DNA from: CANHEE01 sp043777755
GTDB lineage: Bacteria > Bacteroidota > Bacteroidia > Chitinophagales > Saprospiraceae
Reading direction: 5' to 3'
Assembly (NCBI GenBank): GCA_043777755.1
Contig: JAYWHK010000212.1
Coordinates: 65,306-129,305 of the forward strand
Length of the DNA stretch: 64,000 nt
Shown here piece after piece: positions 36,168-45,147 of this stretch. Both the position numbers and the translations under genes were made by a program. Position 1 is the first letter of the stretch, and each line of letters starts with the position of its first letter. The notes beneath the pieces were generated by a model. The model worked only from the letters and a program-made list of their open reading frames with translations. It was not told the origin of the DNA and made no database searches.

Positions 36168-36430
36168 TATTTTTTCAATAAAAAAATGCCGCATCTTCAT
36201 TGAAATCAATGAAAATACGGCAAAAATCTAAACAAAAATCGTATGAAAAACCAATCTTTAAAAAACACAAATTCTAAAATCAATTCGCAGCTTTCAAATA
36301 AATACAAGACTGAAGTAAAATAGGTTGCATACATTAAAATAATTAGTTACTGTAAAATATTAAGTGGTGGTGGATTATGGCTAAAAACATCCTAAGTGCA
36401 GCTAACTTGTTGCTCCAATAAAGATTAATT

Positions 36431-36561
36431 TAGCACACGAATTTACGCAGATGATGCTTCGCATCACTCACGGATTTTCACGGATTCCCTTCGTGAGGAA
36501 TCAGTGAAAATCCGTGAGTGAAATCAATTTATTGATTTTATCTGCGATAATTTGTGTGCCA
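36431..36561. repeat. Large imperfect palindrome with ACGGATTTTCAC motifs
   Basis: The left arm includes GCACACGAATTTACGCAGAT and CACTCACGGATTTTCACGGA. The right arm mirrors it: AGTGAAAATCCGTGAGTGAA and ATCTGCGATAATTTGTGTGC. The tip is near 36488-36500 (CCCTTCGTGAGG). Sequences of this wording occur as scattered intergenic repeats in Bacteroidota genomes, and a shorter related stretch (CACGAATTGTATCGAATTAC) is at about 21914. It may fold into a cruciform or a long RNA hairpin. Confidence 0.65.
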
Positions 36562-36685
36562 AATCCTTCTTATATTTGCCAGTACATAATTTTTGTTGCT
36601 GATAAAACACCCATAACTATCGTTTGTTACTGATTGTATAGCTAAATTTTGAAGCATCACTTAAAATTTTACAGTAAGAATAATT

Positions 36686-37372
36686 ATGAACGCAAACGAA
36701 TATTACGAATATGCAAGAGCGATATTTGCTGCAAAGGGAAATCCTATTTATGCAGAACAACAAATCGCTTATATGAAAAATCATTTTGATTTTTTTGGAC
36801 TTAATATGCCTGCTTGGACAGGATTGAGCAAAGAGATTTTTGTACAAAAAGGTCTTTTGCAAGGCGATGAGTTGATGGATTTTGTAACGCTTTGTTTTGA
36901 AGACGACCATCGAGAGCTGCATTATTTGGCAATAGAAATGGTGCAAAAATCCATCAAAAAACAAGACGAATCGTTTATACTTTTCTTAGAATACATGATT
37001 ACGAGCAAATCTTGGTGGGATTCCGTGGATTGGTTGGCAAAATTAGTTGGTGTTCATTTTCAACGTTTTCCTCAGCTTATTGTTCCGACAACAGAGCGAT
37101 GGATGGATTCTGGACACCTTTGGTTGCAGCGAGTTTCAATGATTTTTCAACTTTTTTACAAAGAAAAAACAGATTTTGAATTGATGTCAGGCTATGTTCT
37201 TCGTTTGGCAGACAGCAAAGAATTTTTTATTCAAAAAGGTGCTGGTTGGGCTTTGCGTCAGTATTCTCGTACAAATCCTAATGCCGTAGAAGCCTTTGTC
37301 GCTGCACATCCTGAACTAAAACCTTTGACAAAAAAAGAGGCGATGCGCTTGATTTTGGCTAAAAAAGTCTAA
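36686..37372 (+). CDS. DNA alkylation repair protein, AlkD-like
   Basis: This 228-residue protein is built of HEAT-like helical repeats and matches the AlkD DNA glycosylase family, which removes N3- and N7-alkylated purines. The family's Trp/Asp region appears as SKSWWDSVDWLAKLVG (about residues 111-126). GHLWLQRVSMIFQLFYK and FIQKGAGWALRQYSRTNP are the later conserved repeats. Length is normal. The ATG at 36686 is the obvious start. The repair role comes from family knowledge. Confidence 0.85.
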   Translation: MNANEYYEYARAIFAAKGNPIYAEQQIAYMKNHFDFFGLNMPAWTGLSKEIFVQKGLLQGDELMDFVTLCFEDDHRELHYLAIEMVQKSIKKQDESFILFLEYMITSKSWWDSVDWLAKLVGVHFQRFPQLIVPTTERWMDSGHLWLQRVSMIFQLFYKEKTDFELMSGYVLRLADSKEFFIQKGAGWALRQYSRTNPNAVEAFVAAHPELKPLTKKEAMRLILAKKV

Positions 37373-37442
37373 GATTTATTTGGCATATAGGACTTTACGT
37401 GGTAATCTTTGTATTTTTTTATAAAAGCAAATGAAAAAATAC

Positions 37443-37450
37443 TACCTTTG
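37443..37450 (+). promoter_or_regulatory. Probable -7 box for the T9SS gene at 37487
   Basis: TACCTTTG matches TAnnTTTG and lies 36 bases before the ATG. No properly spaced -33 element was found. Confidence 0.45.
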
Positions 37451-37486
37451 TCATAGAATAATTTAGACCATTAAAAATTTATCGCC

Positions 37487-39223
37487 ATGCGTATAAAAAT
37501 TTTCTTCATCGCTTTCATTTCTTTCTATTTCTCGATTGTGTCACACAGTCAAGTGCTTGCACCTGAAATCAAGTGTGTACAGAATGACACCGTAAAATGG
37601 AATTTACCCAACAATTCTTGTGGAGCATTTTTCAGTTATTTGGTCTATGGCAGCAAGAATAAAAAAGGACCTTATGTGCTTTTGGAAGCGGTGACAAACC
37701 AAGCACAAAAATCATTTTTTCACCAACATCCGCCTGGTGAAAGCTGGTATTATTTTTTACAAAGCAAATTCAATTGTCCTGGAATCCCGATTGTGAGTTC
37801 AGATACCCTAACTGGCGCAGCACCTGGATTGCCAATTATTGAAAGTGTTTCGGTAGAAAATGGCGCAGTTGAAATAAACTGGTCACCAAGTTCCTCTAAA
37901 AATGTAACGGGTTATATTGTCTATAAACAAACAAATCTTGGCGTAAAACCTTACGATACTTTGTACAATGCGACCAAATTTATTGATAAAAATGTAATGC
38001 CAAGCAAGCAAAAAGAATCGTATTACGTTCTTGCGCTTGACCGTTGTAACAATACGAGTCTTTTTGAAAAAGCCCATTCTTCTATTCAAAGCAAAACAAT
38101 TCAAGATGAATGTGAGCGAAGTGTTTTGCTCTCTTGGAATAAATACAATACTTGGAAAAATGGTGCGCTTCGCCACGAAATCTGGGTGAAACAAGGTTCT
38201 TCTAATTACATTCTCTCAGATACTGTTGCAGCAAAAGACACTTCTTTTATTTATAAAAACCTAAAAGACAACGACAAGTACTGTTTTTATATTCGTTCTG
38301 TCCAAAAAGACAATCCAAAATTTGCTGCCAAAACCAACGAAATTTGCATCACAAGCGACGTCGTGCAACCAACAGATTTTATTTTGGTAAAAAATCTAAA
38401 TATTGATGCAAAAGGTGAAGTTTCTTTTACTTGGATTTGGAACAACGATGCAGATTTAGACAGTATAAAAATAAAAAAAGCTGTTGATGGAAAAACATTC
38501 AAAGACATTGCTTCATTGCCTGTAAAACCGCTAAATGGTGAGGTATCATTTACCGACAAAGGTTTTGTGGCAGGAACAGAGCCTACTTATTATGGCATTT
38601 ATTCTTTGGACAAATGCGATAATTTCGTATTTGCGCCCTTCAATACTTTAAGCATCGTAGGAACAGCTGCATCGAATGGCGTTAATAATTTAAAATGGAC
38701 AAATCACTATGTACAAGGTGTACAAAACGTTGATTATGAGTTATATAGAGTAGCCAATGGATTTGAAACGCAAATTTGGACAAGCGTCAATAAAAATGAG
38801 TTCAATGACCAATTCGACCCTAATGTTGATGAAAATGCTTTACTTTGCTATTATGTAGTGGCGTACGCTTGGGACACTTTGCCCAATGGAAAAGCGGTCA
38901 AAGTTCGTTCTCGGTCAAATACTACTTGTGTCAATCAGACTTCGGGCGTTTTTGTTCCAAATGCCTTTGCACCAAGAGGCATCAATCAAGAATTTAGACC
39001 AGTTGTATCATTTAGTCAGCAAATAAAAGAATATTTGATGCAGATATACGACAGAAATGGAGCAAAAATATTTGAAAGTACTAATTTCGATATTGGCTGG
39101 AACGGTAAAGTAGATGGCAATGGGCAGGAACTCATGCAAGGAGTTTATGTTTATTACGTCAAAATCGTTCAAAATAACGATAAAAAAATAGAAAACAAAG
39201 GAACTGTATTTTTGCTAAGGTAG
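37487..39223 (+). CDS. Fibronectin-III-like surface protein with T9SS type B C-terminus
   Basis: This 578-residue protein has a signal peptide (FFIAFISFYFSIVSHSQV) and several fibronectin-III-like modules of about 90-100 residues. These are seen from repeated phrases such as GAVEINWSPSSSKNVTGYIV, VLLSWNKYNTWKNGALRHEI and GEVSFTWIWNNDADLDSIKI. The last ~85 residues are a T9SS type B signal: VFVPNAFAPRGINQEFRPVV, LMQIYDRNGAKIFES and LMQGVYVYYVKIVQN. It should be an adhesin-like surface protein. It resembles the protein at 45148-47904 in module type and ending, though that gene is on the opposite strand. Confidence 0.8.
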   Translation: MRIKIFFIAFISFYFSIVSHSQVLAPEIKCVQNDTVKWNLPNNSCGAFFSYLVYGSKNKKGPYVLLEAVTNQAQKSFFHQHPPGESWYYFLQSKFNCPGIPIVSSDTLTGAAPGLPIIESVSVENGAVEINWSPSSSKNVTGYIVYKQTNLGVKPYDTLYNATKFIDKNVMPSKQKESYYVLALDRCNNTSLFEKAHSSIQSKTIQDECERSVLLSWNKYNTWKNGALRHEIWVKQGSSNYILSDTVAAKDTSFIYKNLKDNDKYCFYIRSVQKDNPKFAAKTNEICITSDVVQPTDFILVKNLNIDAKGEVSFTWIWNNDADLDSIKIKKAVDGKTFKDIASLPVKPLNGEVSFTDKGFVAGTEPTYYGIYSLDKCDNFVFAPFNTLSIVGTAASNGVNNLKWTNHYVQGVQNVDYELYRVANGFETQIWTSVNKNEFNDQFDPNVDENALLCYYVVAYAWDTLPNGKAVKVRSRSNTTCVNQTSGVFVPNAFAPRGINQEFRPVVSFSQQIKEYLMQIYDRNGAKIFESTNFDIGWNGKVDGNGQELMQGVYVYYVKIVQNNDKKIENKGTVFLLR

Positions 39224-39315
39224 AATTTAAATAATCTACATTTTAAATGTTATAAACTCTCATGAGCCAATAAGCCAAAAGACTTATCACTTATTGACTT
39301 ACGACTACTTACAAT

Positions 39316-40458
39316 ATGAAAATAGGAATTGTTTGTTATCCGACGTATGGCGGTAGTGGCGTAGTTGCCACGGAATTGGGTCTGGGCTTGGCAAAGCGTG
39401 GACACCAAATTCATTTCATTACTTATCGTCGCCCTGTCCGTTTGACGACCTTCCACCAAAATATTTTTTACCACGAAGTGTCGGGTGAAGATTATCCGCT
39501 TTTTGAATATCCTCCTTATGATACCGCCTTGGCAAGTAAAATCGTTGATGTTGTAAAATACGAAAATCTTGACCTTCTTCATGTTCACTATGCGATTCCA
39601 CACGCCACTGTTGGTTATATTGCTAAAAAAATCTTGTTGCAAGAAGGTCGTTATTTGCCAGTAGTAACAACATTACATGGCACGGACATAACCTTGGTAG
39701 GGACAAACAGTGCTTTTGCGCCAGTTGTTTCTTTTTCTATCAATAAATCAGATGGCGTAACGGCTGTTTCGGAAAGTTTGCGCCAGCAAACATTGGAGTA
39801 TTTTAATATAGAAACGGACATCAAGGTTATTTATAATTTTATTGATTTTTCTCGTTTTAAAAAATTAAATAAAGACCATTTTAAAAAAGCAATTGCACCC
39901 GATGGCGAAAAAATATTGGTTCACACCTCTAATTTTAGAAAAGTAAAAAGAGTAGATGATGTAATGCGCATCTTTGAAAAAGTGAACCAAGCTGTTCCTT
40001 CCAAACTGTTGATGATTGGCGATGGGCCAGAACGACACCGAATGGAAGAACTCTGCCGTCAAATGGGACTTTGTGATGAAATTCGATTTTTAGGCAAACA
40101 AGATGCAATTGAGGAGCTTTTGGCAGTAGCTGATTTATTTATTATGCCTTCGGAAAGCGAAAGTTTTGGTTTGGCTGCACTGGAAGCGATGGCTTGCCAA
40201 TTGCCTGTGATTTCGTCTAATTCTGGTGGTTTGCCAGAGTTGAACCTCAATGGTATCACGGGTTTTACAAGCAATGTTGGTGATGTAGAAGAAATGGCAA
40301 GCAATGCCATTATGCTATTGACTGATGAGGCAATGCACAAAACATTCAGAGCAAACGCACTCGCTCGTGCAGAAGAATTTGACATTGAAAAAATTATTGT
40401 ACAGTACGAAATGTATTATGCCGAAGTCATTAAGAACAGCGTTTGGCAAAAATCATAA
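39316..40458 (+). CDS. bshA: N-acetyl-alpha-D-glucosaminyl L-malate synthase BshA
   Basis: This 380-residue GT4 glycosyltransferase makes GlcNAc-malate from UDP-GlcNAc and L-malate, the first step of bacillithiol synthesis. The N-terminus is characteristic of BshA: MKIGIVCYPTYGGSGVVATE, RGHQIHFITYRRPVRL and HVHYAIPHATVGYIAKK. The donor-binding half has MIGDGPERHRME and the GT4 ESESFGLAALEAMACQLPV motif. Length is normal. bshB and bshC are not in the window; these genes are often unlinked. The organism therefore probably uses bacillithiol as its low-molecular-weight thiol. Confidence 0.93.
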   Translation: MKIGIVCYPTYGGSGVVATELGLGLAKRGHQIHFITYRRPVRLTTFHQNIFYHEVSGEDYPLFEYPPYDTALASKIVDVVKYENLDLLHVHYAIPHATVGYIAKKILLQEGRYLPVVTTLHGTDITLVGTNSAFAPVVSFSINKSDGVTAVSESLRQQTLEYFNIETDIKVIYNFIDFSRFKKLNKDHFKKAIAPDGEKILVHTSNFRKVKRVDDVMRIFEKVNQAVPSKLLMIGDGPERHRMEELCRQMGLCDEIRFLGKQDAIEELLAVADLFIMPSESESFGLAALEAMACQLPVISSNSGGLPELNLNGITGFTSNVGDVEEMASNAIMLLTDEAMHKTFRANALARAEEFDIEKIIVQYEMYYAEVIKNSVWQKS

Positions 40459-40480
40459 CTGTATTTTTTTGATAAAAAAT

Positions 40481-40522
40481 AAAAAATCGTCGCTTGTATA
40501 AATTGCAAGCGACGATTTTTTT
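40481..40522. terminator. Bidirectional terminator between bshA and the bamA-like gene
   Basis: AAAAAATCGTCGCTTG and CAAGCGACGATTTTTT enclose a 10-base loop. It lies just after the bshA stop and before the stop of the convergent outer-membrane protein gene, and can act both ways. Confidence 0.85.
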
Positions 40523-40543
40523 ATCTAAAAACACCTTCAAAAA

Positions 40544-42409
40544 TCAAAAAATACTAATGTAACCGAAGTGAATTTTGCCAGCACGAAGATCTATTGGATT
40601 TTTATTTTTTTTACCCAAAGCATAATTGAAAGCAAAAATACCTGCACGGGTTTCAAAGTTTAGACCAGCTCCAAAACCTAAGTAATTGTCATAGATTTTG
40701 ACAGTCTTAGTAATATTTTCAATATAAGAAACATCTGAAAAAAGGCTAAAAAATGAATTTTGACCAATTAAAAAACGGTATTCGATGTTGGTGTATGCAA
40801 AACGGGTGGCAAAAATAGCGTCTTCATCAAAGCCACGTTGTAGGCGATTACCGCCCAAACGATATTGTTCATTTTGAAAAATAGGTGTTTGTGGGAAAAT
40901 TCCATCGCAACGCAACGCAATTTTAATAGTACTGCGTTGAAAAATCGGAATGTAAAATTCGCTCAAAAATGAACCCTGCCAACGCAGCGAGCGCAGCTGC
41001 AAAGTATCATACAAAGTTCCATAATCAAAATCAGGCTCTGTCTTACTTTTCAAATCAAGAATTTTACTGCTTTTAATGATTTTTCTTGTACCAACATCAG
41101 TTTTCAAGAAAAACGACCAACCTTTTCTTGGATTGAAACGATAATCCAAGTGCTGCTTTTGCCATTCAATCCCATAGGAGGAAACATCTATATCCAAGTT
41201 TTGAGGCAGTTTTTTATTCAAAATAATTTGATTAGAGTCTTCTTTGCTAAGTATTGCTGTGTTTTGAGCACCGTGCCAATAGATTTTCACATAATCATTG
41301 CCTGCTATCATATAACGAGTTCCGAAGGCGTATTGCACAACAGTGAACGATTCTCTCCTATAAATATCCAAATTAGCATCTGCGCCTAAAGGTAAATTAG
41401 CAAGGTAAGGCAAATTAACTTGAACTTTTAGTTGTTGTTGTTTGGCTTTAAAACGTTGAAAATCAACTTGAAAACGCTCGCCTTTGTTGAGTGAGTTCCA
41501 TAAATCCAAGTTTAATGTACCTGTCAGTGCAAAACGTCGAGTATCTGTTGGTGTGATTGAGTTTTCAGGTAAAATGCCCAGTAAGGCATCAAAACGGCTG
41601 GCGGGTTTTCGCTTTAAAGTCAAATGAACCGATGCTTTATTGTCTTCAAAAGTTAGGAAGGGTTCGCCTTCGAGTGACAAAAACGGCAGCTCTCTAATCC
41701 TATTTTTGATTGCACTCACTTTGCTTTTGTTGAATAGCATTTTGGGTGAAATGTCTAAAAAACGAGCAAGGTACGATACGGACATTTTGGTACTATCGTC
41801 TTCTAAAATAATTTTGTCAAAAATGATTTTTTTGCCTTTTTTTAATTTCAAATCAGCCGAAATTTTACCGTTTTTTTGAATAATAACACTGTCCAAACAA
41901 ACACTTGCAAAAGGATAACCGTTGTTTTCTTCAAAAGTCAAAATACGTTTAAACCAGTTTGACAACTCTTTGTAATTGAACACTTTACGATAAAAATTCT
42001 TTTCTCTAAACCCAATTTTTTCTAAGTCAAAATTGGGAATATTTCCTTTTTTTAAAGTAATCCATTCGTAGCGATTGCCTACATGAAGCTGTACCGAAAA
42101 GACCGAATCTTTTACGGAAATACCGTCCACATTACTTTCTAAAAAACCTTGTTCGATTTGATTTTTTTGCCAATTTTGCAAAGCACTGAGTACGGATAAT
42201 GAATCTAAAAATTGAGAAGGCAGGTCTATTTCTTTTGAAATAAAGGCAACATCAGAAGGCAATTTTTTTATTTCAAGTAAAAACTTTTTTTGAGCAAAAA
42301 GGAAACTTGGCGCAGCACAAAACAAGACAAAAAAAAGTAACCCATATTTTTTTTTGTCTTGGACTGAATTTTTTAAAATAGCTATAAAAACATTTAAATT
42401 TACTTCCAT
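40544..42409 (-). CDS. BamA/TamA-type (Omp85) outer-membrane protein
   Basis: This 621-residue protein has a signal region (GLLFFVLFCAAPSFLFAQ), POTRA-like domains in the first ~270 residues (for example KKGKKIIFDKIILEDDSTKM) and a C-terminal beta-barrel. The Omp85 L6 loop signature appears as YRLGGNRLQRGFDED, and the protein ends with an aromatic residue (HFGYISIF). Family members insert or translocate outer-membrane proteins. It is shorter than classical BamA (usually ~800 residues), so it is likely a TamA-like or accessory Omp85 rather than the essential BamA. I chose the ATG at 42409, five bases past the recR stop, over the longer frame that overlaps recR. Confidence 0.8.
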   Translation of the reverse strand: MEVNLNVFIAILKNSVQDKKKYGLLFFVLFCAAPSFLFAQKKFLLEIKKLPSDVAFISKEIDLPSQFLDSLSVLSALQNWQKNQIEQGFLESNVDGISVKDSVFSVQLHVGNRYEWITLKKGNIPNFDLEKIGFREKNFYRKVFNYKELSNWFKRILTFEENNGYPFASVCLDSVIIQKNGKISADLKLKKGKKIIFDKIILEDDSTKMSVSYLARFLDISPKMLFNKSKVSAIKNRIRELPFLSLEGEPFLTFEDNKASVHLTLKRKPASRFDALLGILPENSITPTDTRRFALTGTLNLDLWNSLNKGERFQVDFQRFKAKQQQLKVQVNLPYLANLPLGADANLDIYRRESFTVVQYAFGTRYMIAGNDYVKIYWHGAQNTAILSKEDSNQIILNKKLPQNLDIDVSSYGIEWQKQHLDYRFNPRKGWSFFLKTDVGTRKIIKSSKILDLKSKTEPDFDYGTLYDTLQLRSLRWQGSFLSEFYIPIFQRSTIKIALRCDGIFPQTPIFQNEQYRLGGNRLQRGFDEDAIFATRFAYTNIEYRFLIGQNSFFSLFSDVSYIENITKTVKIYDNYLGFGAGLNFETRAGIFAFNYALGKKNKNPIDLRAGKIHFGYISIF

Positions 42410-42413
42410 AAAT

Positions 42414-43025
42414 TTAGTCATTTGCTTGATACGCAACCCTTGACAAAATTGACCGCCCAAGCGTTACTTCATCAGCGTATTCCAACTCTCCTCCGAAGGC
42501 AACACCTCTTGCAATAGTGCTGACTTTGACAGGTTTTCCAGCCAATCTTTTTGAAATGTAGTAAATGGTTGTTTCGCCTTCAATTGTAGGGCTAATTGCC
42601 ATGATAATTTCTTTTACAGCTTCATCTTCGGCACGAAAAACGAGTGTTTCAATATTTAATTCTTGTGGACCGATGCCTTCTATAGGAGAAATTACACCAC
42701 CAAGAACATGATACAAACCTCTGTATTGTCCCGTGTCTTCTATCGCCATAACATCACGTAGGCTCTCCACCACACATACAACGCTTTTGTCACGGTACGC
42801 ATCATTGCAAATATCACAAACATTGGCATCTGATACATTGTGGCAAATGGCACAAGATTTTATATTTTGCCTCATTTTGACCAAAGCATTCGCAAAATCA
42901 TCGGTTTGCTCCTTGCTTTGATGCAACAAATGCAATACCATGCGTAAGGCAGTTTTTTTTCCAATACCAGGCAACATTACAAAGGCTTCTACGGCTTCTT
43001 CTATTAGTTTTGATGAAAATTTCAT
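42414..43025 (-). CDS. recR: Recombination mediator protein RecR
   Basis: This 203-residue protein works with RecO and RecF to load RecA at gaps. The helix-hairpin-helix is MLPGIGKKTALRMVLHLL (residues 17-34). The four-cysteine zinc finger has Cys58, Cys61, Cys70 and Cys73 (SCAICHNV, VCDICND). The Toprim domain has VVCVVESLRDVMAIEDTGQY, and the C-terminal part ends RGVAFGGELEYADEVTLGRS. Length is normal. It is followed immediately by the Omp85 gene on the same strand. Identification is secure. Confidence 0.96.
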   Translation of the reverse strand: MKFSSKLIEEAVEAFVMLPGIGKKTALRMVLHLLHQSKEQTDDFANALVKMRQNIKSCAICHNVSDANVCDICNDAYRDKSVVCVVESLRDVMAIEDTGQYRGLYHVLGGVISPIEGIGPQELNIETLVFRAEDEAVKEIIMAISPTIEGETTIYYISKRLAGKPVKVSTIARGVAFGGELEYADEVTLGRSILSRVAYQAND

Positions 43026-43124
43026 TCTTATTTTTTAATAATTTTTATATCGCAATTTCTTGAACATTTAAGTCCTTTCCTTTGTCCAAAGGACTCCTTC
43101 GGATAGAAAGGATTTAGGATAGGT

Positions 43125-44411
43125 CTATTGATGACCGACAATTACTTGCCATAAATCTTCTTTTTTAAGGTATTTTTGCGCCAAATCTCGTAATTGTTTT
43201 GCCGTAATATTTTTTAAAATGTCTATAGAATGTTGAAATTGATTCACGTCAATATCTTCAATAACGTAACTTTTGATGATTTCCGCCACATTAAATGGCC
43301 CATCTATCATAGTCAAAATATTACCCAACAAGTAATTTTTCACCATTTTCAACTCCGATTTAGAAATCAAATCGTTTTGGAGAATTTCTATTTCTTTATA
43401 AATTTCAGCTATTGTTGGTTTGATGTATTCATTTCCTACTTCAGTTGCTACATAAAAATAGCCGTCATAGTGCATCGGGTCAATCGTCGAGTAAATATTA
43501 TACGTAAAACCTTTTTCTTCTCTAATATTGGTCATCAAACGAGAGCCAAAATAACCTCCCAAAACAGTATTCAAAGCATAAAAAGCGGTATAATCAGGAT
43601 GTTTTCTATCAAACATTCCACGACCAATTTTTATGGCGGTTTGGCTACTTTCTTTTTTTTCTATAAAAAAATGTTCGGGTGTCGTCAAAACCTCAGGTAC
43701 TTGATAAATATTTTTCACCCCTTTTCTCATTTGCCCCAATTCTCGATTTAAGGTTTGAAGCATCGAATCCTTGATTTTACCACTTACAAAAATACAACAA
43801 TTTGCAGCATTAAAGTTGTCTTGATAATGTTGTAAAAGCATATTTTGGGTAATTGCACGGTACAATTGCTCATTGCTGTTGTAGCCGTAAGGGTGGTTTG
43901 TGCCAAAAATTTTCTCGCTAATTTCTCGATAAGCAACCATTTCACCTTTGGACAAATCCACTTGTAAACCCTGAATGTTGTTTTCAACGAAAGTTTCAAT
44001 TTCTTTTTCTGGAAAAGTAGCATCTTGAATGATTTCCGACAACAAGGGCATTAATTCTTCAAAATACTTATTCAGCGATTGCAAAACAACACTTGATGTA
44101 TCTAAAGTAAATGGCGTGGACAATGTTCCGCCATAATAATCAATTTTTTCTGCAATTTCCGCAGAGTTCATAGTCGAAGTGCCGTCTTTAATCAGACTTA
44201 CGGTTGCTCGACTTGCCAAAGGATTTTTTTCAAATGGTCGTCCTGCATGGAAAACCACTTCGACTTTTACAATGTCTTGCGAAGCCAAATTTACCACATA
44301 AACAGGAATTTGATTGTCCAAATAAAACACTTCATACTTTGGCAAATGAATGTGTTCTACTTCAAATATTGGAGGTTGCTTTTTTCTATTGAGTACTTCT
44401 GATGAAATCAT
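43125..44411 (-). CDS. M16-family peptidase-like protein lacking the zinc motif
   Basis: This 428-residue protein has the two-domain M16 (insulinase/processing-peptidase) fold: VEVVFHAGRPFEKNPLASRA at the N-terminus and RGMFDRKHPDYTAFYALNTV, GGYFGSRLMTNIREEKGFTY in the second half. The RxxxG(F/L)xY substrate-binding signature is kept as REEKGFTYNIY. The HxxEH zinc site expected near residues 55-70 is absent, replaced by ATVSLIKDGTSTMNSAEI. In known pairs the catalytic partner has HxxEH and the other has the RY motif; here no catalytic partner is adjacent. It lacks a signal peptide. Probably the non-catalytic subunit type. Confidence 0.78.
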   Translation of the reverse strand: MISSEVLNRKKQPPIFEVEHIHLPKYEVFYLDNQIPVYVVNLASQDIVKVEVVFHAGRPFEKNPLASRATVSLIKDGTSTMNSAEIAEKIDYYGGTLSTPFTLDTSSVVLQSLNKYFEELMPLLSEIIQDATFPEKEIETFVENNIQGLQVDLSKGEMVAYREISEKIFGTNHPYGYNSNEQLYRAITQNMLLQHYQDNFNAANCCIFVSGKIKDSMLQTLNRELGQMRKGVKNIYQVPEVLTTPEHFFIEKKESSQTAIKIGRGMFDRKHPDYTAFYALNTVLGGYFGSRLMTNIREEKGFTYNIYSTIDPMHYDGYFYVATEVGNEYIKPTIAEIYKEIEILQNDLISKSELKMVKNYLLGNILTMIDGPFNVAEIIKSYVIEDIDVNQFQHSIDILKNITAKQLRDLAQKYLKKEDLWQVIVGHQ

Positions 44412-44523
44412 AGTGCAAAGTTAAAAAAAAGTACGGAATTATCGTTAAAAATTGAAGATTACAAAAAAATCAGTTTTAACTCACGAGCTAAAGCTCATGC
44501 TACCTAAGTTTTTACGAAAAATT

Positions 44524-45060
44524 CTAAAATTTATTTTTCCACATCATACTTTCCATTGGTTTTGGTGTACGATGATTGTATTTGGCATTTTGTTTTTTGT
44601 TGTAATAATTTTCAATGTCGCCATCTACTTTAAAATAAATCAATTGACCAATTGGCATATTCGCATAAACACGAACAGGAAGGACACAAGAAATCTCCAA
44701 TGTCCAATAATTGCAAAAACCTACATCGCCTTTGCCTGCCGTCGCATGAATGTCTATTCCTAAACGACCAATACTTGATTTTCCTTCTAAAAAAGGAACA
44801 GCGTTGTGTGTTTCGGTGTATTCTACCGTAGAACCCAAGTACAAAACGCCTGGTTGTAGCACAAAACCTTCCTCTGGAATCAAAATTTCTTCGATTTCGT
44901 TGTGTTTTCGTGCATCTAAAACAGCATCTTTATAAACAGCCAAGTAAGGACTCAAATGCACATCATAAGAGTTTGTACCCAAACTTTTTTTGTCATAAGG
45001 CTCTATTACGATTTGACCTTCGTCAATGGATTCTAATATTTTTTTATCTGAAAAAATCAT
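44524..45060 (-). CDS. dcd: dCTP deaminase
   Basis: This 178-residue enzyme of the dUTPase fold deaminates dCTP to dUTP in pyrimidine deoxynucleotide supply. The family signature GKSSIGRLGIDIHATAGKGD is present and is followed by FCNYWTLEISC, with the catalytic Glu in TLE. The N-terminal MIFSDKKILESIDEGQIVIE and YDVHLSPYLAVY are also typical. Whether the enzyme is mono- or bifunctional (dCTP deaminase/dUTPase) cannot be decided here. Length is normal. It precedes the M16-like gene on the same strand with a 112-base gap. Confidence 0.92.
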   Translation of the reverse strand: MIFSDKKILESIDEGQIVIEPYDKKSLGTNSYDVHLSPYLAVYKDAVLDARKHNEIEEILIPEEGFVLQPGVLYLGSTVEYTETHNAVPFLEGKSSIGRLGIDIHATAGKGDVGFCNYWTLEISCVLPVRVYANMPIGQLIYFKVDGDIENYYNKKQNAKYNHRTPKPMESMMWKNKF

Positions 45061-45147
45061 AAAATATTTTTATATAAAATAAAAGATGAAAGCATAGTTC
45101 AGCCAGCACTTTTACATTTTAAATTTTGACTTTAAAAATTTTGACTT

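Larger units (their letters stand above)
36141..36685. other. Long intergenic region with a tiny ORF and a large palindrome
   Basis: This 545-base gap between divergent folA and the alkD-like gene holds three things. First is the folA -7 box. Second is a 26-codon open frame at 36243-36323 (MKNQSLKNTNSKINSQLSNK and six more residues) with no clear ribosome-binding site. Third is a long imperfect palindrome at 36431-36561, listed separately. No other coding character was seen. Confidence 0.45.

Noticed and set aside
36141..36209. Longer N-terminus for folA.
   Set aside because: A -7 box (36160-36167 on the minus strand) sits inside it, and classical DHFR starts at MKISSIVAVG.
42410..42460. Extended start for the Omp85 protein overlapping recR.
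   Set aside because: The ATG at 42409 just after the recR stop leads straight into the signal region; the overlap is not needed.
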